A stretch of 64,000 nt of DNA from Pectobacterium colocasium (GTDB taxonomy: Bacteria > Pseudomonadota > Gammaproteobacteria > Enterobacterales > Enterobacteriaceae), in assembly GCF_020181655.1 (NCBI RefSeq), contig NZ_CP084032.1, forward strand, positions 2,976,001-3,040,000, written 5' to 3'. How positions within the stretch are numbered: position 1 is the first letter of the stretch; each line of letters begins with the position of its first letter. Below, piece by piece: positions 10,904 through 19,361 of this stretch. Below the pieces are notes generated by a model, which worked only from the letters and a program-made list of their open reading frames with translations, had not been told where the DNA came from and made no database searches. Made by a program: the position numbers and the translations under genes.

Positions 10904-11470
10904 GGAGGGTGGTGAAAGTGGAGAGAAGCCATCACCACCACAGCCCGCCTGCCTATGCCACCGCCTTTATCCTGCCGCCATATGCCAGCCATGCACCAGC
11001 CCGCCGCCACATGCACCATGCTGCCGCAGCATGCCATCTGCTGGGCAGAGTGTTTGTGTGCTGGCGCGCATGCACAATGTGCAGCGAAACGCGCAGTGGC
11101 TTAACTGCAGCAGTGGCCAGCAGCCTGTAGCCAGTGCCTGCCTGGGGAGGGGGGGGATGGGAGTTGAGCAGGGTTTGGGAGTGGGGGACAGGGTTTGGTG
11201 GGTGGTGGGAGGCAGGATGAGGTGAAAAGCGGAGCAGGCGCAGGTGGTGTGTGAGCAGATTGAAATTGTGATGTGTAGGGATGGTTTGGGTTTTTGGCTG
11301 GGTGGGTGGATGTGAGGGCAGGGATTGTGACAGGGTGAGGTAGGAGGCGAGGCTGACTGACAGAGTTTTTGTATTGTTTTTGATGAGTACAGTGTAGTGA
11401 CATGTTGAGTGTGGGATGGAATTTGTTGAGGTGGTGGGGGATGGATGGGGGTGGCAGGTGTGGGTGGCTT
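10904..11470. other. Compositionally anomalous tract replacing the chemoreceptor 5' end
   Basis: About 570 bp unlike anything else in the window. The part nearest the chemoreceptor is packed with gcc/tgc/atgc trinucleotides. From about 11140 onward the plus strand is almost purely G, T and A with very few C, including G-runs such as ggggaggggggggatggg near 11140-11160. Open frames across it translate to Pro/Ser/Thr/His/Cys-rich low-complexity peptides with no family resemblance. Normal-looking sequence resumes at about 11470. It could be low-quality assembly or genuinely foreign DNA. Confidence 0.7.
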
Positions 11471-11517
11471 TAGGCTAAGCTTCGAGTTCGATACAAATGG
11501 CGTGCCGTTGAGCAAAA

Positions 11518-11569
11518 AACTCACCCAGACGCATTTTCATTAACGCGCCTGGGTGATTTAATTTTGCTA
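11518..11569 (-). terminator. Terminator downstream of the small ribbon-helix-helix-like gene
   Basis: An inverted repeat, ACTCACCCAGACGC with GCGCCTGGGTGA on the other arm (one mismatch), separated by about 12 nt and flanked by an A-run and T-rich DNA. It follows the minus-strand gene ending at 11614. Confidence 0.7.
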
Positions 11570-11613
11570 TTTATTTTTTGAATCAATCAGAGATGCAGAG
11601 CCACAGCCCAGTA

Positions 11614-11895
11614 TTACTTTTTCTTGGACGTCGCTTTGGATTTACCTTTCAGCAATTCCCTGATTTTCTTTAGTTCTTTCTGCGTCAACGGCGCTTCTGC
11701 ACCGACTTCTTCTGTACCCTGACTATCCACCAGCTCAGAGGACAGTTCAGAGCCCTGATGGCTTTCATCAAAGCTCTTCAGTAACCGAGCGCTGACTTCT
11801 GCACTGATAGAGACTTCGTTTTCCAGGGCAGCAGCTTTGATTTTTTCTTTCAGCTCTGAGGAAATTTTCAGGGACAGGCTAGATATCTCACTCAT
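11614..11895 (-). CDS. Small protein with ribbon-helix-helix (Arc/CopG-like) N-terminus
   Basis: 93 residues. The start LSLKISSELKEKIKAAALEN followed by EVSISAEVSARLLKSF has the beta-strand, helix, helix pattern of Arc/CopG-type DNA-binding proteins. The second half is acidic and polar, and the tail is strongly basic (GKSKATSKKK). An AAAGGT ribosome site precedes the ATG. It would normally lie upstream of the chemoreceptor on the same strand. I cannot name its target, and no toxin partner is adjacent. Confidence 0.65.
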   Translation of the reverse strand: MSEISSLSLKISSELKEKIKAAALENEVSISAEVSARLLKSFDESHQGSELSSELVDSQGTEEVGAEAPLTQKELKKIRELLKGKSKATSKKK

Positions 11896-12053
11896 TTTAT
11901 TACCTTTCTCATGGGGTAAAATAGTAAGCTATGACAGCCAGCCAGCAATGTCCATACTGAAATAAAAATTTAATATTTCTGTCACAAAAATAGCGTAATT
12001 AATTTCTTAGTAAAGGTATTATTATTTCGCTATTTTATTTCCCCTGCTGAATA

Positions 12054-12353
12054 TTACCTATTCCCCTTTCTCATCTTCCAGTCATCAATCATTTTCCGAG
12101 TCACGTCGTCTTTGTAACAAATCGGGGAATATCCCCCAACCCGACTCCATGCGCTACGTTTGCCACACTTGCTGCCATTACGCGCTAGATTATAAGGACA
12201 AGGGCAATTACCGGAATAAGAAGAAATTGATTCCTGAATGATCCGTTCTTTGATCTGTTCATCAGAAATCTGAGTCGTTTTCGCCATACTAGGCGTAGAA
12301 AAAGAAAACAGAACCACAGCGCACACCATCGCAATAGCCAGCGTCGTTTTCAT
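12054..12353 (-). CDS. Small secreted Cys-rich protein of unknown function
   Basis: 99 residues with a clear Sec signal peptide (MKTTLAIAMVCAVVLFSFSTPSMA, cleavage after SMA near residue 24). The mature part holds four cysteines in the pattern NCPCPYNLARNGSKCGKRSAWSR then SPICY. This looks like a conserved small periplasmic or secreted family, with the cysteines probably forming disulfides. No function is known to me. It is divergent from the small toxin-like gene at 12509. Confidence 0.65.
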   Translation of the reverse strand: MKTTLAIAMVCAVVLFSFSTPSMAKTTQISDEQIKERIIQESISSYSGNCPCPYNLARNGSKCGKRSAWSRVGGYSPICYKDDVTRKMIDDWKMRKGNR

Positions 12354-12508
12354 ACCGAGGGTCTCATTTTAGCCAGAGGATAATAACTGTAGTACAAAAT
12401 ACGTACCGCAGAACGCGGTTCTCCAGCTACCCATCATGGGTTAAAAAATTGATCATAAAATATTAACAACATAAAATGCAGGCGCTCTGAGGATAAAAGG
12501 AAACAAAC

Positions 12509-12694
12509 GTGCCACATCACTCCCTATGGGAACTCATTAAACTTACCTACACGATCGGTTTTGTCATCGCTCTGATCGTCACTTTCTTGTTAAGTAAAGA
12601 TAAGTCTCTGTTCATCCGATTCTTTACCTCGCTAATTATCGGCCTTACCTGGCCGCTGAGCTTTCCTGTTGTCCTGCTGTTCTCCCTTTTTTGA
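12509..12694 (+). CDS. Orphan GhoT/OrtT-family membrane toxin
   Basis: 61 residues, essentially two transmembrane helices with a short charged loop (LLSKDKSLFIRFF) between them. The C-terminal LTWPLSFPVVLLFSLF is nearly the same as the ends of E. coli GhoT and OrtT (TWPMS-PVALLFSLF), small proteins that depolarise the inner membrane. It starts at a GTG preceded by AAAGGA at 12496-12501. No GhoS-like antitoxin lies next to it, so it resembles the orphan toxin OrtT rather than a GhoST pair. The identification is from memory of the family sequences, and toxicity is an inference. Confidence 0.72.
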   Translation: MPHHSLWELIKLTYTIGFVIALIVTFLLSKDKSLFIRFFTSLIIGLTWPLSFPVVLLFSLF

Positions 12695-12777
12695 AGCATC
12701 GCATCTCCTCCAGATAACCTGCATGATGAATCAGCACGGTCGTGCCTATCCATACCTTTTAGAGAGTATGCCCCACG

Positions 12778-13284
12778 ATGAGTAACATTCTGATCAGCGC
12801 CTGTCTGTCTGGCTTTCCCGTTCGCTATAACGGCACCAAAAAGAAATCGATTGACGACTATCTTACCCAGTGGCGCCAACAGGCGAGACTGATTACGTTT
12901 TGTCCGGAACTGGCCGCGGGTTTCCCAACGCCCAGGCCTTCGGCGGAAATTATCCCGGCCTCTGGCAGCACTTCAGTCATCACGGCTGGCGCTAAGGTTG
13001 TCGAAGCAACCGGCGGCGATGTGACCGAACGTTATATTTTGGGCGCCTGGCTAACGCTGCAAATGGCGCAACAGCATAACTGCCGCTTTGCACTCCTCAC
13101 GGAAGGGAGTCCATCTTGCGGTAGCCACATGATATACAGTGGGCGATTTGATGGTTCACAAACGGCGGGAAGCGGCGTTACCGCAGAATTACTGATTCGC
13201 CACGGTATAGAAGTGTTTTCCGATCGTGAGATCGAGCAGTTAATCGAACGTGTTGAATACTGCGATCGCCACGCTGATGCGTAA
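12778..13284 (+). CDS. DUF523 family protein (YbbK-type)
   Basis: 168 residues with the hallmarks of DUF523: an N-terminal ILISACLSGFPVRYNG, a CPELAAGFPTPRPSAEI block and the cysteine-containing TEGSPSCGS motif near residue 110. The conserved Cys residues at the start and in SPSCG suggest a metal or cluster site. Biochemical function is not established. It is a single gene with a short spacer after the toxin-like gene and a hairpin after its stop. Confidence 0.82.
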   Translation: MSNILISACLSGFPVRYNGTKKKSIDDYLTQWRQQARLITFCPELAAGFPTPRPSAEIIPASGSTSVITAGAKVVEATGGDVTERYILGAWLTLQMAQQHNCRFALLTEGSPSCGSHMIYSGRFDGSQTAGSGVTAELLIRHGIEVFSDREIEQLIERVEYCDRHADA

Positions 13285-13287
13285 CAT

Positions 13288-13319
13288 CGCCACTGCCCCA
13301 TTACAATGCGGCAGTGGCG
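13288..13319. terminator. Hairpin between convergent DUF523 and usp genes
   Basis: A perfect 10-bp stem, CGCCACTGCC / GGCAGTGGCG, at 13288-13297 and 13310-13319. It sits between two convergent stop codons. The following T-run is weak. Confidence 0.6.
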
Positions 13320-13332
13320 TTATGCCAAAAAA

Positions 13333-13761
13333 CTAACGGACAACCAATACCGATATTTTCGCATGGCGAACGATAGCAGCGGCATTTGAGCCGAGCAAAT
13401 AGGTTTTTACATCTGGCCGCCGCGAACCGATTACGATCAAATCCGCGTTCATTTCCTCCGCCAGCGCTAACACTTCGTCTCTGGCCGCCCCAAAACTGAC
13501 GCTGCATGACAAGCGCGATGCTGGCAAATCAATCGTTTTCATCAGTGATTTAAGCTTGTCATTCGCTTTCACCACCGCCTCATTCTCAAACTCTTTTATG
13601 CCAAAAGAATATGCAGATAAGAACGCCGACGCATCCGGGAGGGAATGAAAGAGGTGTATTGCGGCACCTGACATTTTGGCCAACCTGACGGCATGCGTAA
13701 TCGCGTGTTTGGTGAGTTCATCTTGCTCTATATCTACTGGCACCAGGATGCTCGTGTACAT
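13333..13761 (-). CDS. Universal stress protein, UspF/UspG type
   Basis: 142 residues from the ATG at 13761, which has a GGGAGGTG ribosome site; the frame is open 6 bp further upstream. An alpha/beta USP fold is evident: TSILVPVDIEQDELT at the start, GAARDEVLALAEEMNADLIVIGSRRP in the middle, and the ATP-site ending LLGSNAAAIVRHAKISVLVVR. That ending is closest to E. coli UspF and UspG. It probably binds ATP and helps cells survive growth arrest or stress. It is monocistronic by position. Confidence 0.87.
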   Translation of the reverse strand: MYTSILVPVDIEQDELTKHAITHAVRLAKMSGAAIHLFHSLPDASAFLSAYSFGIKEFENEAVVKANDKLKSLMKTIDLPASRLSCSVSFGAARDEVLALAEEMNADLIVIGSRRPDVKTYLLGSNAAAIVRHAKISVLVVR

Positions 13762-13942
13762 AATCACCTCCCCCTGCGTGGATAATTGATTACCTCTCAG
13801 TATGTAAGAAGCGTAGTTCGACTATCGTCAGCAGAATATGATCCCGTTCACTTTTACACATGTTGCCCATTATTTTTAGCCAGCCCCCATTAACTCACCA
13901 CCAGCGTTTCTTTAAAGCGATCGTGACTTTCCTTTACAGCGA

Positions 13943-14398
13943 CTACAGCGACCGCGAATAAATTCGCGATGCTTCCCCCCAAGGGTGATAGCCCATTCCG
14001 ATAAAGTGGAAGTCATAGCGTTCATAAAAACCGAGCAGTTCAGTGCATAAATGCAGCGCAGAAAAACCCACACGACGAGCTTCCTGCGCAAGGTGTTCTA
14101 TCAACTGTCCCGCATATCTATTGCCGCGATGATCTTCTTCAACGTAAAGCGCGCACAGCCAGGGATAAAGATCCATACGGCTGATGAAATCATTGGTAAT
14201 TAACCCTGCACCACCAATAATATGCCCGTCCTGTTCCAGCAAATACCAATCAGGTAATGGGTTTTCAGCACCAATGCAGTGGTTGATACAGTCTTCGTAA
14301 AGCATCAACGTCTCATCGGATGCCCAGTGGCGCTGGAAGTAATGAATCGCCCGTTCTTTATATTCAGGGTGATGCCTGACAGAAATAATATTCACCAT
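13943..14398 (-). CDS. GNAT family N-acetyltransferase
   Basis: 151 residues of a GCN5-related acetyltransferase. The acetyl-CoA motif A is YVEEDHRGNRYAGQLIEHL around residues 88-106, followed by GFSALHLCTELLGFYERYDF, typical of motif B. The substrate is unknown. It starts only 4 bp after the stop of the isochorismatase gene upstream, so the two are almost certainly cotranscribed. Confidence 0.82.
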   Translation of the reverse strand: MVNIISVRHHPEYKERAIHYFQRHWASDETLMLYEDCINHCIGAENPLPDWYLLEQDGHIIGGAGLITNDFISRMDLYPWLCALYVEEDHRGNRYAGQLIEHLAQEARRVGFSALHLCTELLGFYERYDFHFIGMGYHPWGEASRIYSRSL

Positions 14399-14402
14399 GG
14401 GA

Positions 14403-14927
14403 TTAGCGACTCATCTCCCATGAAGCAACGATGTGCTCCGTTGTTTCTACGGTAATCGTGTTACCTGGAATAATAAAATTCCGCCACACGTCGTTGTAAT
14501 GTGTGATTAATTGTTCTGCTTTCAGTTCCCCACGATTGGCCGTCGTGTGCGCATCAGCGGCAATTGTCAACGCGTAGCCTCGACTGGCCGCATTTTTAAT
14601 GGTTGCATCAACACAATAATCCGTCGCACATCCGCAAATCGTAAGGTGGTCAACTCCCAGTTTCGCCAATACATCGGCTAACGGCGTACGGTAAAATGCA
14701 TCGCACGCCGCTTTGGTGATAAACAGACTCCCCTCTGGCTGATGCAGTTCAGGTAATAGCTGCCACCCCTCGCTGCCAGACAGCATGCCGTCTTCTTCAT
14801 GCTGGATGAAAATCGTCCGATCTGCTGCACCTGAAAGCTGGTTTATCAATGCGACCGTCTGCGCCTGTCGCGCCCTTGGCGTTGCAAACACCGCATTTTG
14901 CATATCAATGACCATCAAAACCTGCAT
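14403..14927 (-). CDS. Isochorismatase/nicotinamidase-family hydrolase
   Basis: 174 residues of a cysteine hydrolase. The catalytic triad is visible as Asp8 (VIDMQ), Lys72 (FITKAACDAFY) and Cys105 (CGCATDYCVDAT). The protein would hydrolyse an amide or enol ether; nicotinamide, isochorismate and related small molecules are the family's usual substrates. AAGGAAA precedes the ATG. It is the first gene of a two-gene unit with the GNAT gene. Confidence 0.86.
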   Translation of the reverse strand: MQVLMVIDMQNAVFATPRARQAQTVALINQLSGAADRTIFIQHEEDGMLSGSEGWQLLPELHQPEGSLFITKAACDAFYRTPLADVLAKLGVDHLTICGCATDYCVDATIKNAASRGYALTIAADAHTTANRGELKAEQLITHYNDVWRNFIIPGNTITVETTEHIVASWEMSR

Positions 14928-15034
14928 CTTTTTTCCTTATGTTGGCATGTAACATTATATTGGCACGTAACATCAGCACTCATTATCATCACGAAGGTAA
15001 CAACCTGCCATCACGCCAGCCAGGCTGACTCGGA

Positions 15035-15457
15035 CTAGATCATGTCCACGATACCATCAGGATAAAACTTGATTTTCCCTGAGCGCAGCAAATCAATATC
15101 AAACCAACGAGTAACGATCGGCACGCCGTTTGTCTCTATGCCATGAATGATATCTTGCTGGTAAAGTGACTCATCCTGAAAACGTGCCTCATAAACAAAG
15201 ACAATCTCATGTCCAGGTTTGCCATTGTAGGAGAAAATATTTTCTGAAACGCCTAACAGCGAAAAATCCTTGGTCGCCGCGCTAATTTCCTCCTGAACTT
15301 CCCTTTCTGCTGCTGCCTGCGACAATTCGCCAAAATCAACGCCACCACCGAGCGGCAACACGTAGTGCTCATCTTTTATAGGGTCATACCCTTCAGCTAA
15401 CAGAATCTTGCCATTGTTTCGGAAAAGACAAACTGCTTTTGTTCTGATCTTTTGCAT
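15035..15457 (-). CDS. Nudix hydrolase
   Basis: 140 residues with a Nudix box at about residues 39-60: GVDFGELSQAAAEREVQEEI, matching GX5EX7REUXEE, though the usual Gly two residues after the glutamates is Ser. The enzyme should cleave a nucleoside diphosphate linked to another group with Mg2+. The substrate is not predictable. Start ATG has CTGGAGT upstream. Just beyond the start is a five-unit repeat array that may belong to its promoter. Confidence 0.85.
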   Translation of the reverse strand: MQKIRTKAVCLFRNNGKILLAEGYDPIKDEHYVLPLGGGVDFGELSQAAAEREVQEEISAATKDFSLLGVSENIFSYNGKPGHEIVFVYEARFQDESLYQQDIIHGIETNGVPIVTRWFDIDLLRSGKIKFYPDGIVDMI

Positions 15458-15488
15458 GCCAACACTCCAGGTAAACTACGGCACTCTT

Positions 15489-15574
15489 TTGATAAAAAGA
15501 CGTTTTTGATAAAAAGACATTCCCTGATAAACATACATTTTTTGACAAAATGACATGAATTGATAAAAGGCATG
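15489..15574. repeat. Array of five imperfect 15-bp repeats upstream of the Nudix gene
   Basis: Five units related to TTGATAAAAAGACAT begin at 15489, 15506, 15524, 15542 and 15560, with 17-18 bp periodicity. The first two are almost identical and the later ones drift. The array lies 30-120 bp upstream of the Nudix start. It could be a multimer operator or an expanded simple repeat. The spacing is too short for CRISPR spacers. Confidence 0.65.
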
Positions 15575-15983
15575 TAATACAGAAAAATGCCGCCTTTTTG
15601 TACAGATAAAAATCTTATAGCGCTTAATCAAAATGCATTAATAGTCTTTAATGTTCAGTGAATGTTTTTTCCCGCCTCCTCTCATTCCATCATGTTTAAC
15701 TTATTGAAGTCATGCGTCTCACATAATTATTTCAGACATAATATGAGTGGGAAATGATAAATTCATATTTATCCGCCTGACCATTAATCGGCGTCATCCT
15801 TTGGCGTTCGGAAGCATCGCCAAGTCACGCCATGTTTATTTATCTTATCGACTGGTTTTATGCGTATGATCGACTAAAGTTAACTAACGATTTCTTCATG
15901 TCTGGCGGACAGCAAATTCGTGCTGTCTGGCAAGACGTGCATTAATCACGTCAGAAAACACACAAGGCAAGGGAGGAAAAGCA
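15575..15983. promoter_or_regulatory. Intergenic region and structured leader of the AriR-like gene
   Basis: AT-rich DNA with no gene I can support. Near its right end two consecutive hairpins are visible: GGACAGCA / TGCTGTCT around 15907-15929 and GACGTG / CACGTC around 15934-15952. They lie directly before the AGGGAGG ribosome site of the gene at 15984, so they may form a structured 5' leader or an attenuator. Confidence 0.4.
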
Positions 15984-16238
15984 ATGCATTCAGAGGTGCC
16001 CCCAAATGAGCTCCCGATATCTGACGCGCTTGCCCTTGATTCTCAGGTCAGCGATATGGAAATGCTCGGCAACATTGTGGAAGAGATCATTCAATCCGGC
16101 CACTCCGTCAGTAACAAGGCCATCATCGCTAAATTAATTCACAAAATTGAAACAGAGGCCAATGCCGCTTTTCAGGAGAAATATCGAGCATTGCTGGAAC
16201 TGGTTGTTTATAAAACTCAGGATGACTTCCTGATTTAA
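15984..16238 (+). CDS. AriR/YmgB-family small regulator
   Basis: 84 residues. The region SGHSVSNKAIIAKLIHKIET, followed by LLELVVYKTQDDFL, aligns with E. coli AriR/YmgB ([31 protein letters not shown]). AriR is a small helical dimer linked to acid resistance and biofilm control. A strong AGGGAGG ribosome site precedes the ATG. It is single, with a structured leader and an ERIC element just downstream. Function here is inferred only from family resemblance. Confidence 0.78.
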   Translation: MHSEVPPNELPISDALALDSQVSDMEMLGNIVEEIIQSGHSVSNKAIIAKLIHKIETEANAAFQEKYRALLELVVYKTQDDFLI

Positions 16239-16279
16239 TGTAAGGCCACGGTACTTATCTATCGTTTTCCGATAACGTT

Positions 16280-16480
<201 letters not shown>

Positions 16481-16789
16481 TGCTTTATCGATCAGGATTT
16501 TATTTAATTTTCACAACCGACTATGAATATGTCCGCAATAAATAACACAGATGTTTGTATTGTTATTATTCCTGACCAACAACTATCGATTTATTAATGA
16601 CGCAGAATGCGACACCTATTTATTTTACTCATCGTTAATATTCATTTCTGAATGAATAGGAAAGGGAAAAATTCGTATCGCAGCGTCGCGACACGTTCAC
16701 AGCAACTCGATTCGAACGCCGTTACGGACAACAGGTTTATTAGCGATACAAGGTAGACATGCTGTCGGATTGAATAACAGAAACGAAAA
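16481..16789. other. AT-rich intergenic region between the ERIC element and serT
   Basis: About 310 bp of AT-rich DNA with no open frame, RNA gene or strong palindrome that I can support. Confidence 0.4.
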
Positions 16790-16811
16790 CGGGCTAGCCT
16801 AAGCTAACCCG
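16790..16811 (-). terminator. Terminator of serT
   Basis: CGGGCTAGC / GCTAACCCG (one G-T pair) stem with a 4-nt loop. On the minus strand it is followed by a T-rich stretch (TTTTCGTTT) right after the tRNA gene. Confidence 0.75.
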
Positions 16812-16821
16812 TTGAATTTTT

Positions 16822-16909
16822 TGGCGGAGGAGTAGAGATTCGAACTCTAGAACACTTTCGCGTCGCCGGTTTTCAAGACCGGTGCCTTCAACCACTCGGC
16901 CACTCCTCC
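16822..16909 (-). tRNA. serT: tRNA-Ser(TGA)
   Basis: 88 nt on the minus strand. The 5' GGAGGAG pairs with CTCCTCC, followed by discriminator G and an encoded CCA. The anticodon loop is CTTGAAA (anticodon TGA), there is a long class II variable arm, and the T-loop is TTCGAAT. Its position beside yccA matches E. coli serT. Confidence 0.97.
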
Positions 16910-17197
16910 GCAATGACGCGAACTATAAACAGTGAATGAGATCTTGTAAAGCATCACTGCGCTCAATTGCCTGAAAAATAATCTACTGCAGTGCGTTTGA
17001 ACGCAAAATCGTCACACAGTAGATAAAATAGTGCAACTTATCTCCCACCTCCTAAAAATCACAGAACAAAACACGAGCGCAGACTCGAAGGATGAACAAT
17101 TTTCAGCGTAAAGAAGGGTAAACCACCTTTAATCACGTCCTGAAACTATTTACTCTTTGACATTGGATAATAGCACCCTGAAGAGAGAGTCGCTGAT

Positions 17198-17857
17198 ATG
17201 GATCGTATTGTTGTTTCTTCTACTCGTGAAAGCTCGCTACTCAGCACGCACAAAGTGCTGCGCAACACCTATTTCCTGCTGTCGCTAACGCTGGGCTTTT
17301 CCGCCGTTACCGCAACGGCAAGTACCGTACTTAACCTGCCTGCCCCTGGCTTGATTCTGATGCTGGTTGGGTTTTATGGCCTGATGTTCCTGACGCACAA
17401 ACTGGCAAACAGCCCTGCGGGTATTCTGGCTGCATTCGCTCTGACTGGATTTATGGGTTATACGCTGGGCCCGATTTTAAGCTCGCTGATTTCTTCCGGC
17501 GCAGGCGACATTGTTATGCTAGCGCTAGGCGGCACGGCACTGGTGTTCTTCTGCTGTTCAGCCTATGTCTTAACGACACGTAAGGATATGTCCTTCCTGT
17601 CAGGCATGATGATGGCAGGATTCGTGGTTCTGATTGTTGCCGTCATCGCCAATCTGTTCTTGCAGATTCCGGCATTACATCTGGCGATCAGCGCCCTGTT
17701 TATTCTGTTCTCTGCGGGTGCCATCCTGTGGGAAACCAGTAACATCATTCACGGTGGCGAAACCAACTACATCCGGGCAACCGTTAGCCTGTATGTCGCG
17801 ATATACAATATTTTCGTTAGCCTGCTGAGCATTCTGGGCATCATGCGTAACGACTAA
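17198..17857 (+). CDS. yccA: Inner membrane BAX-inhibitor-1 family protein, FtsH modulator
   Basis: 219 residues, the same length as E. coli YccA, with seven hydrophobic segments and a cytoplasmic N-terminus rich in polar residues. YccA is a substrate and inhibitor of the membrane protease FtsH and protects SecY when translocators jam. Sequence blocks such as [25 protein letters not shown] are typical of the UPF0005/BI-1 family. An AGAGAG ribosome site is near the ATG. It is followed by a strong terminator. Confidence 0.94.
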   Translation: MDRIVVSSTRESSLLSTHKVLRNTYFLLSLTLGFSAVTATASTVLNLPAPGLILMLVGFYGLMFLTHKLANSPAGILAAFALTGFMGYTLGPILSSLISSGAGDIVMLALGGTALVFFCCSAYVLTTRKDMSFLSGMMMAGFVVLIVAVIANLFLQIPALHLAISALFILFSAGAILWETSNIIHGGETNYIRATVSLYVAIYNIFVSLLSILGIMRND

Positions 17858-17880
17858 GTCTCGTTTAGCACTACACCGAG

Positions 17881-17907
17881 AAAGCCCCTGTCGGGGCTTT
17901 TTTTTAT
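17881..17907 (+). terminator. Terminator after yccA
   Basis: AAAGCCCC / GGGGCTTT stem with a TGTC loop and a run of T, 24 bp after the yccA stop. Confidence 0.9.
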
Positions 17908-17967
17908 TCCGGCGCAGACAGAAAAATTTGCTAAACTGCGGGCTGATTTATCGCTGGTGGAGAGAAG

Positions 17968-18297
17968 ATGTTGGAGTTTGAAGGACGCACAATCGCAACA
18001 GACGCGCAAGGTTACCTAATGGATAGCACCGCGTGGAGTGAAGCGTTGGCTCACGTGTTAGCAGAACAAGAAGGCATCACGCTAACTGAACCGCATTGGG
18101 AAGTTGTCCGGTTTGTACGAAATTTTTATCAGGAATTTAATACATCACCCGCGATACGCATGTTGGTTAAAGCGATGGCGAAAAAGTATGGCGAAGAGAA
18201 AGGAAACAGTCGCTACCTGTATAAACTGTTCCCGAAAGGACCAGCGAAGCAGGCAACGAAAATTGCCGGCTTACCCAAACCGGTCAAATGCATCTAA
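17968..18297 (+). CDS. tusE: Sulfurtransferase TusE (DsrC family)
   Basis: 109 residues. It is the last relay protein in sulfur transfer from IscS through TusA and TusBCD to MnmA for 2-thiolation of tRNA wobble uridine. The family's C-terminal tail with the active cysteine as second-last residue is present (PKPVKCI). [21 protein letters not shown] is the DsrC-type helix region. GGTGGAGAG precedes the ATG. Its position between yccA and yccX matches E. coli. Confidence 0.95.
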   Translation: MLEFEGRTIATDAQGYLMDSTAWSEALAHVLAEQEGITLTEPHWEVVRFVRNFYQEFNTSPAIRMLVKAMAKKYGEEKGNSRYLYKLFPKGPAKQATKIAGLPKPVKCI

Positions 18298-18309
18298 CGT
18301 CATCCGCTT

Positions 18310-18588
18310 TCAATAGCGGATCGTAAAACTCTCATAGTCCGTCTTGCCGTGTGGCTCAATAAGCACCCTATCCACTCTGGCGCTTCGTGGGCCACCTTGC
18401 TTCAGCCAGTCAATCAACGCCTCTACCGCATGAGGTTCGCCGTTTGCCACCACTTCCACGCTGCCATCATCGCAATTGCGCGCATACCCATTGAGCCCCA
18501 GTCTCCTGGCCTGATGCTGCGTGTTGTAGCGAAACCCGACGCCCTGAACCATGCCATAGACATAGGCGACTGTTGCTATCTTTACCAT
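18310..18588 (-). CDS. yccX: Acylphosphatase
   Basis: 92 residues from the ATG at 18588. The open frame continues upstream to 18765, into the mobile palindrome, but the extension is not family-like. The acylphosphatase signature [12 protein letters not shown] has catalytic Arg20, and Asn38 lies in [11 protein letters not shown]. It hydrolyses carboxyl-phosphate bonds such as acetyl- or 1,3-bisphosphoglycerate-type compounds. It is convergent with tusE and divergent from hspQ, with a 114-bp palindromic element in the shared upstream region. Confidence 0.94.
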   Translation of the reverse strand: MVKIATVAYVYGMVQGVGFRYNTQHQARRLGLNGYARNCDDGSVEVVANGEPHAVEALIDWLKQGGPRSARVDRVLIEPHGKTDYESFTIRY

Positions 18589-18752
18589 ATTCTTCCCCCT
18601 TTCATCTTCCTCCCCCTTTTCACCCCGAGAGGCTAAACAACATTTCATTAGCAGGGGTGTATCTTCTAAAAATTTACACCATACTGTTAATAATGTGTTC
18701 AGCCAGTGATTCACCAACGAACACATCGCTTGAAAAACGCTGTACGCTAAAA

Positions 18753-18866
18753 TAATGCTGTTCACTTAAGCATGGATTTAGGGGGAAACACGGTGATGAG
18801 GTTCCCGTAGGGATACCTCGCACCGTGGTAGCCCCCTGTATCTCGATTCTTAAACGATCGGCATTA
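18753..18866 (+). mobile_element. 114-bp palindromic MITE-like element, copy A
   Basis: A nested imperfect palindrome. Terminal TAATGC...CTTAAG pairs with CTTAAA...GCATTA, and inside it GGGGG, CACGGTG and AGGT pair with ACCT, CACCGTG and CCCCC. It is flanked by a perfect 11-bp direct repeat GTACGCTAAAA (18742-18752 and 18867-18877), a target-site duplication. It differs by one base from copy B at 32131-32244, which lies in the opposite orientation. The end TAATGCCGATC on the complementary strand resembles IS4 termini. It sits between yccX and hspQ, so it separates their promoters. Confidence 0.85.
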
Positions 18867-18867
18867 G

Positions 18868-19263
<396 letters not shown>

Positions 19264-19304
19264 CTTTTCCCGACGGAAAATATTGGCTACCGAAGGCAGA
19301 CATT

Positions 19305-19331
19305 GGCGATGTTGTGATACTCAACATCGCC
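19305..19331. terminator. Hairpin between convergent hspQ and yccU
   Basis: A perfect 10-bp stem, GGCGATGTTG / CAACATCGCC, with a 7-nt loop between the two stop codons. No clear T-run follows, so it may act as a weak terminator or a 3' stabiliser. Confidence 0.5.
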
Positions 19332-19361
19332 CTGCGCTTGTAACGCATTTCCCCCACACGC

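Noticed and set aside
10967..11524. 185-codon minus-strand frame and overlapping plus-strand frames in the anomalous tract
   Set aside because: Pro/Ser/Thr/His/Cys-rich low complexity with no ribosome site or family resemblance. It is open only because the DNA is compositionally skewed.
15489..15574. Repeat array considered as a CRISPR
   Set aside because: Units are about 15 bp with only 2-3 bp between them. There are no spacers of 30 bp, no dyad-symmetric repeats and no cas genes.
18588..18765. N-terminal extension of yccX into the palindromic element
   Set aside because: The extension has no acylphosphatase similarity, and the internal ATG gives the standard 92-residue protein.
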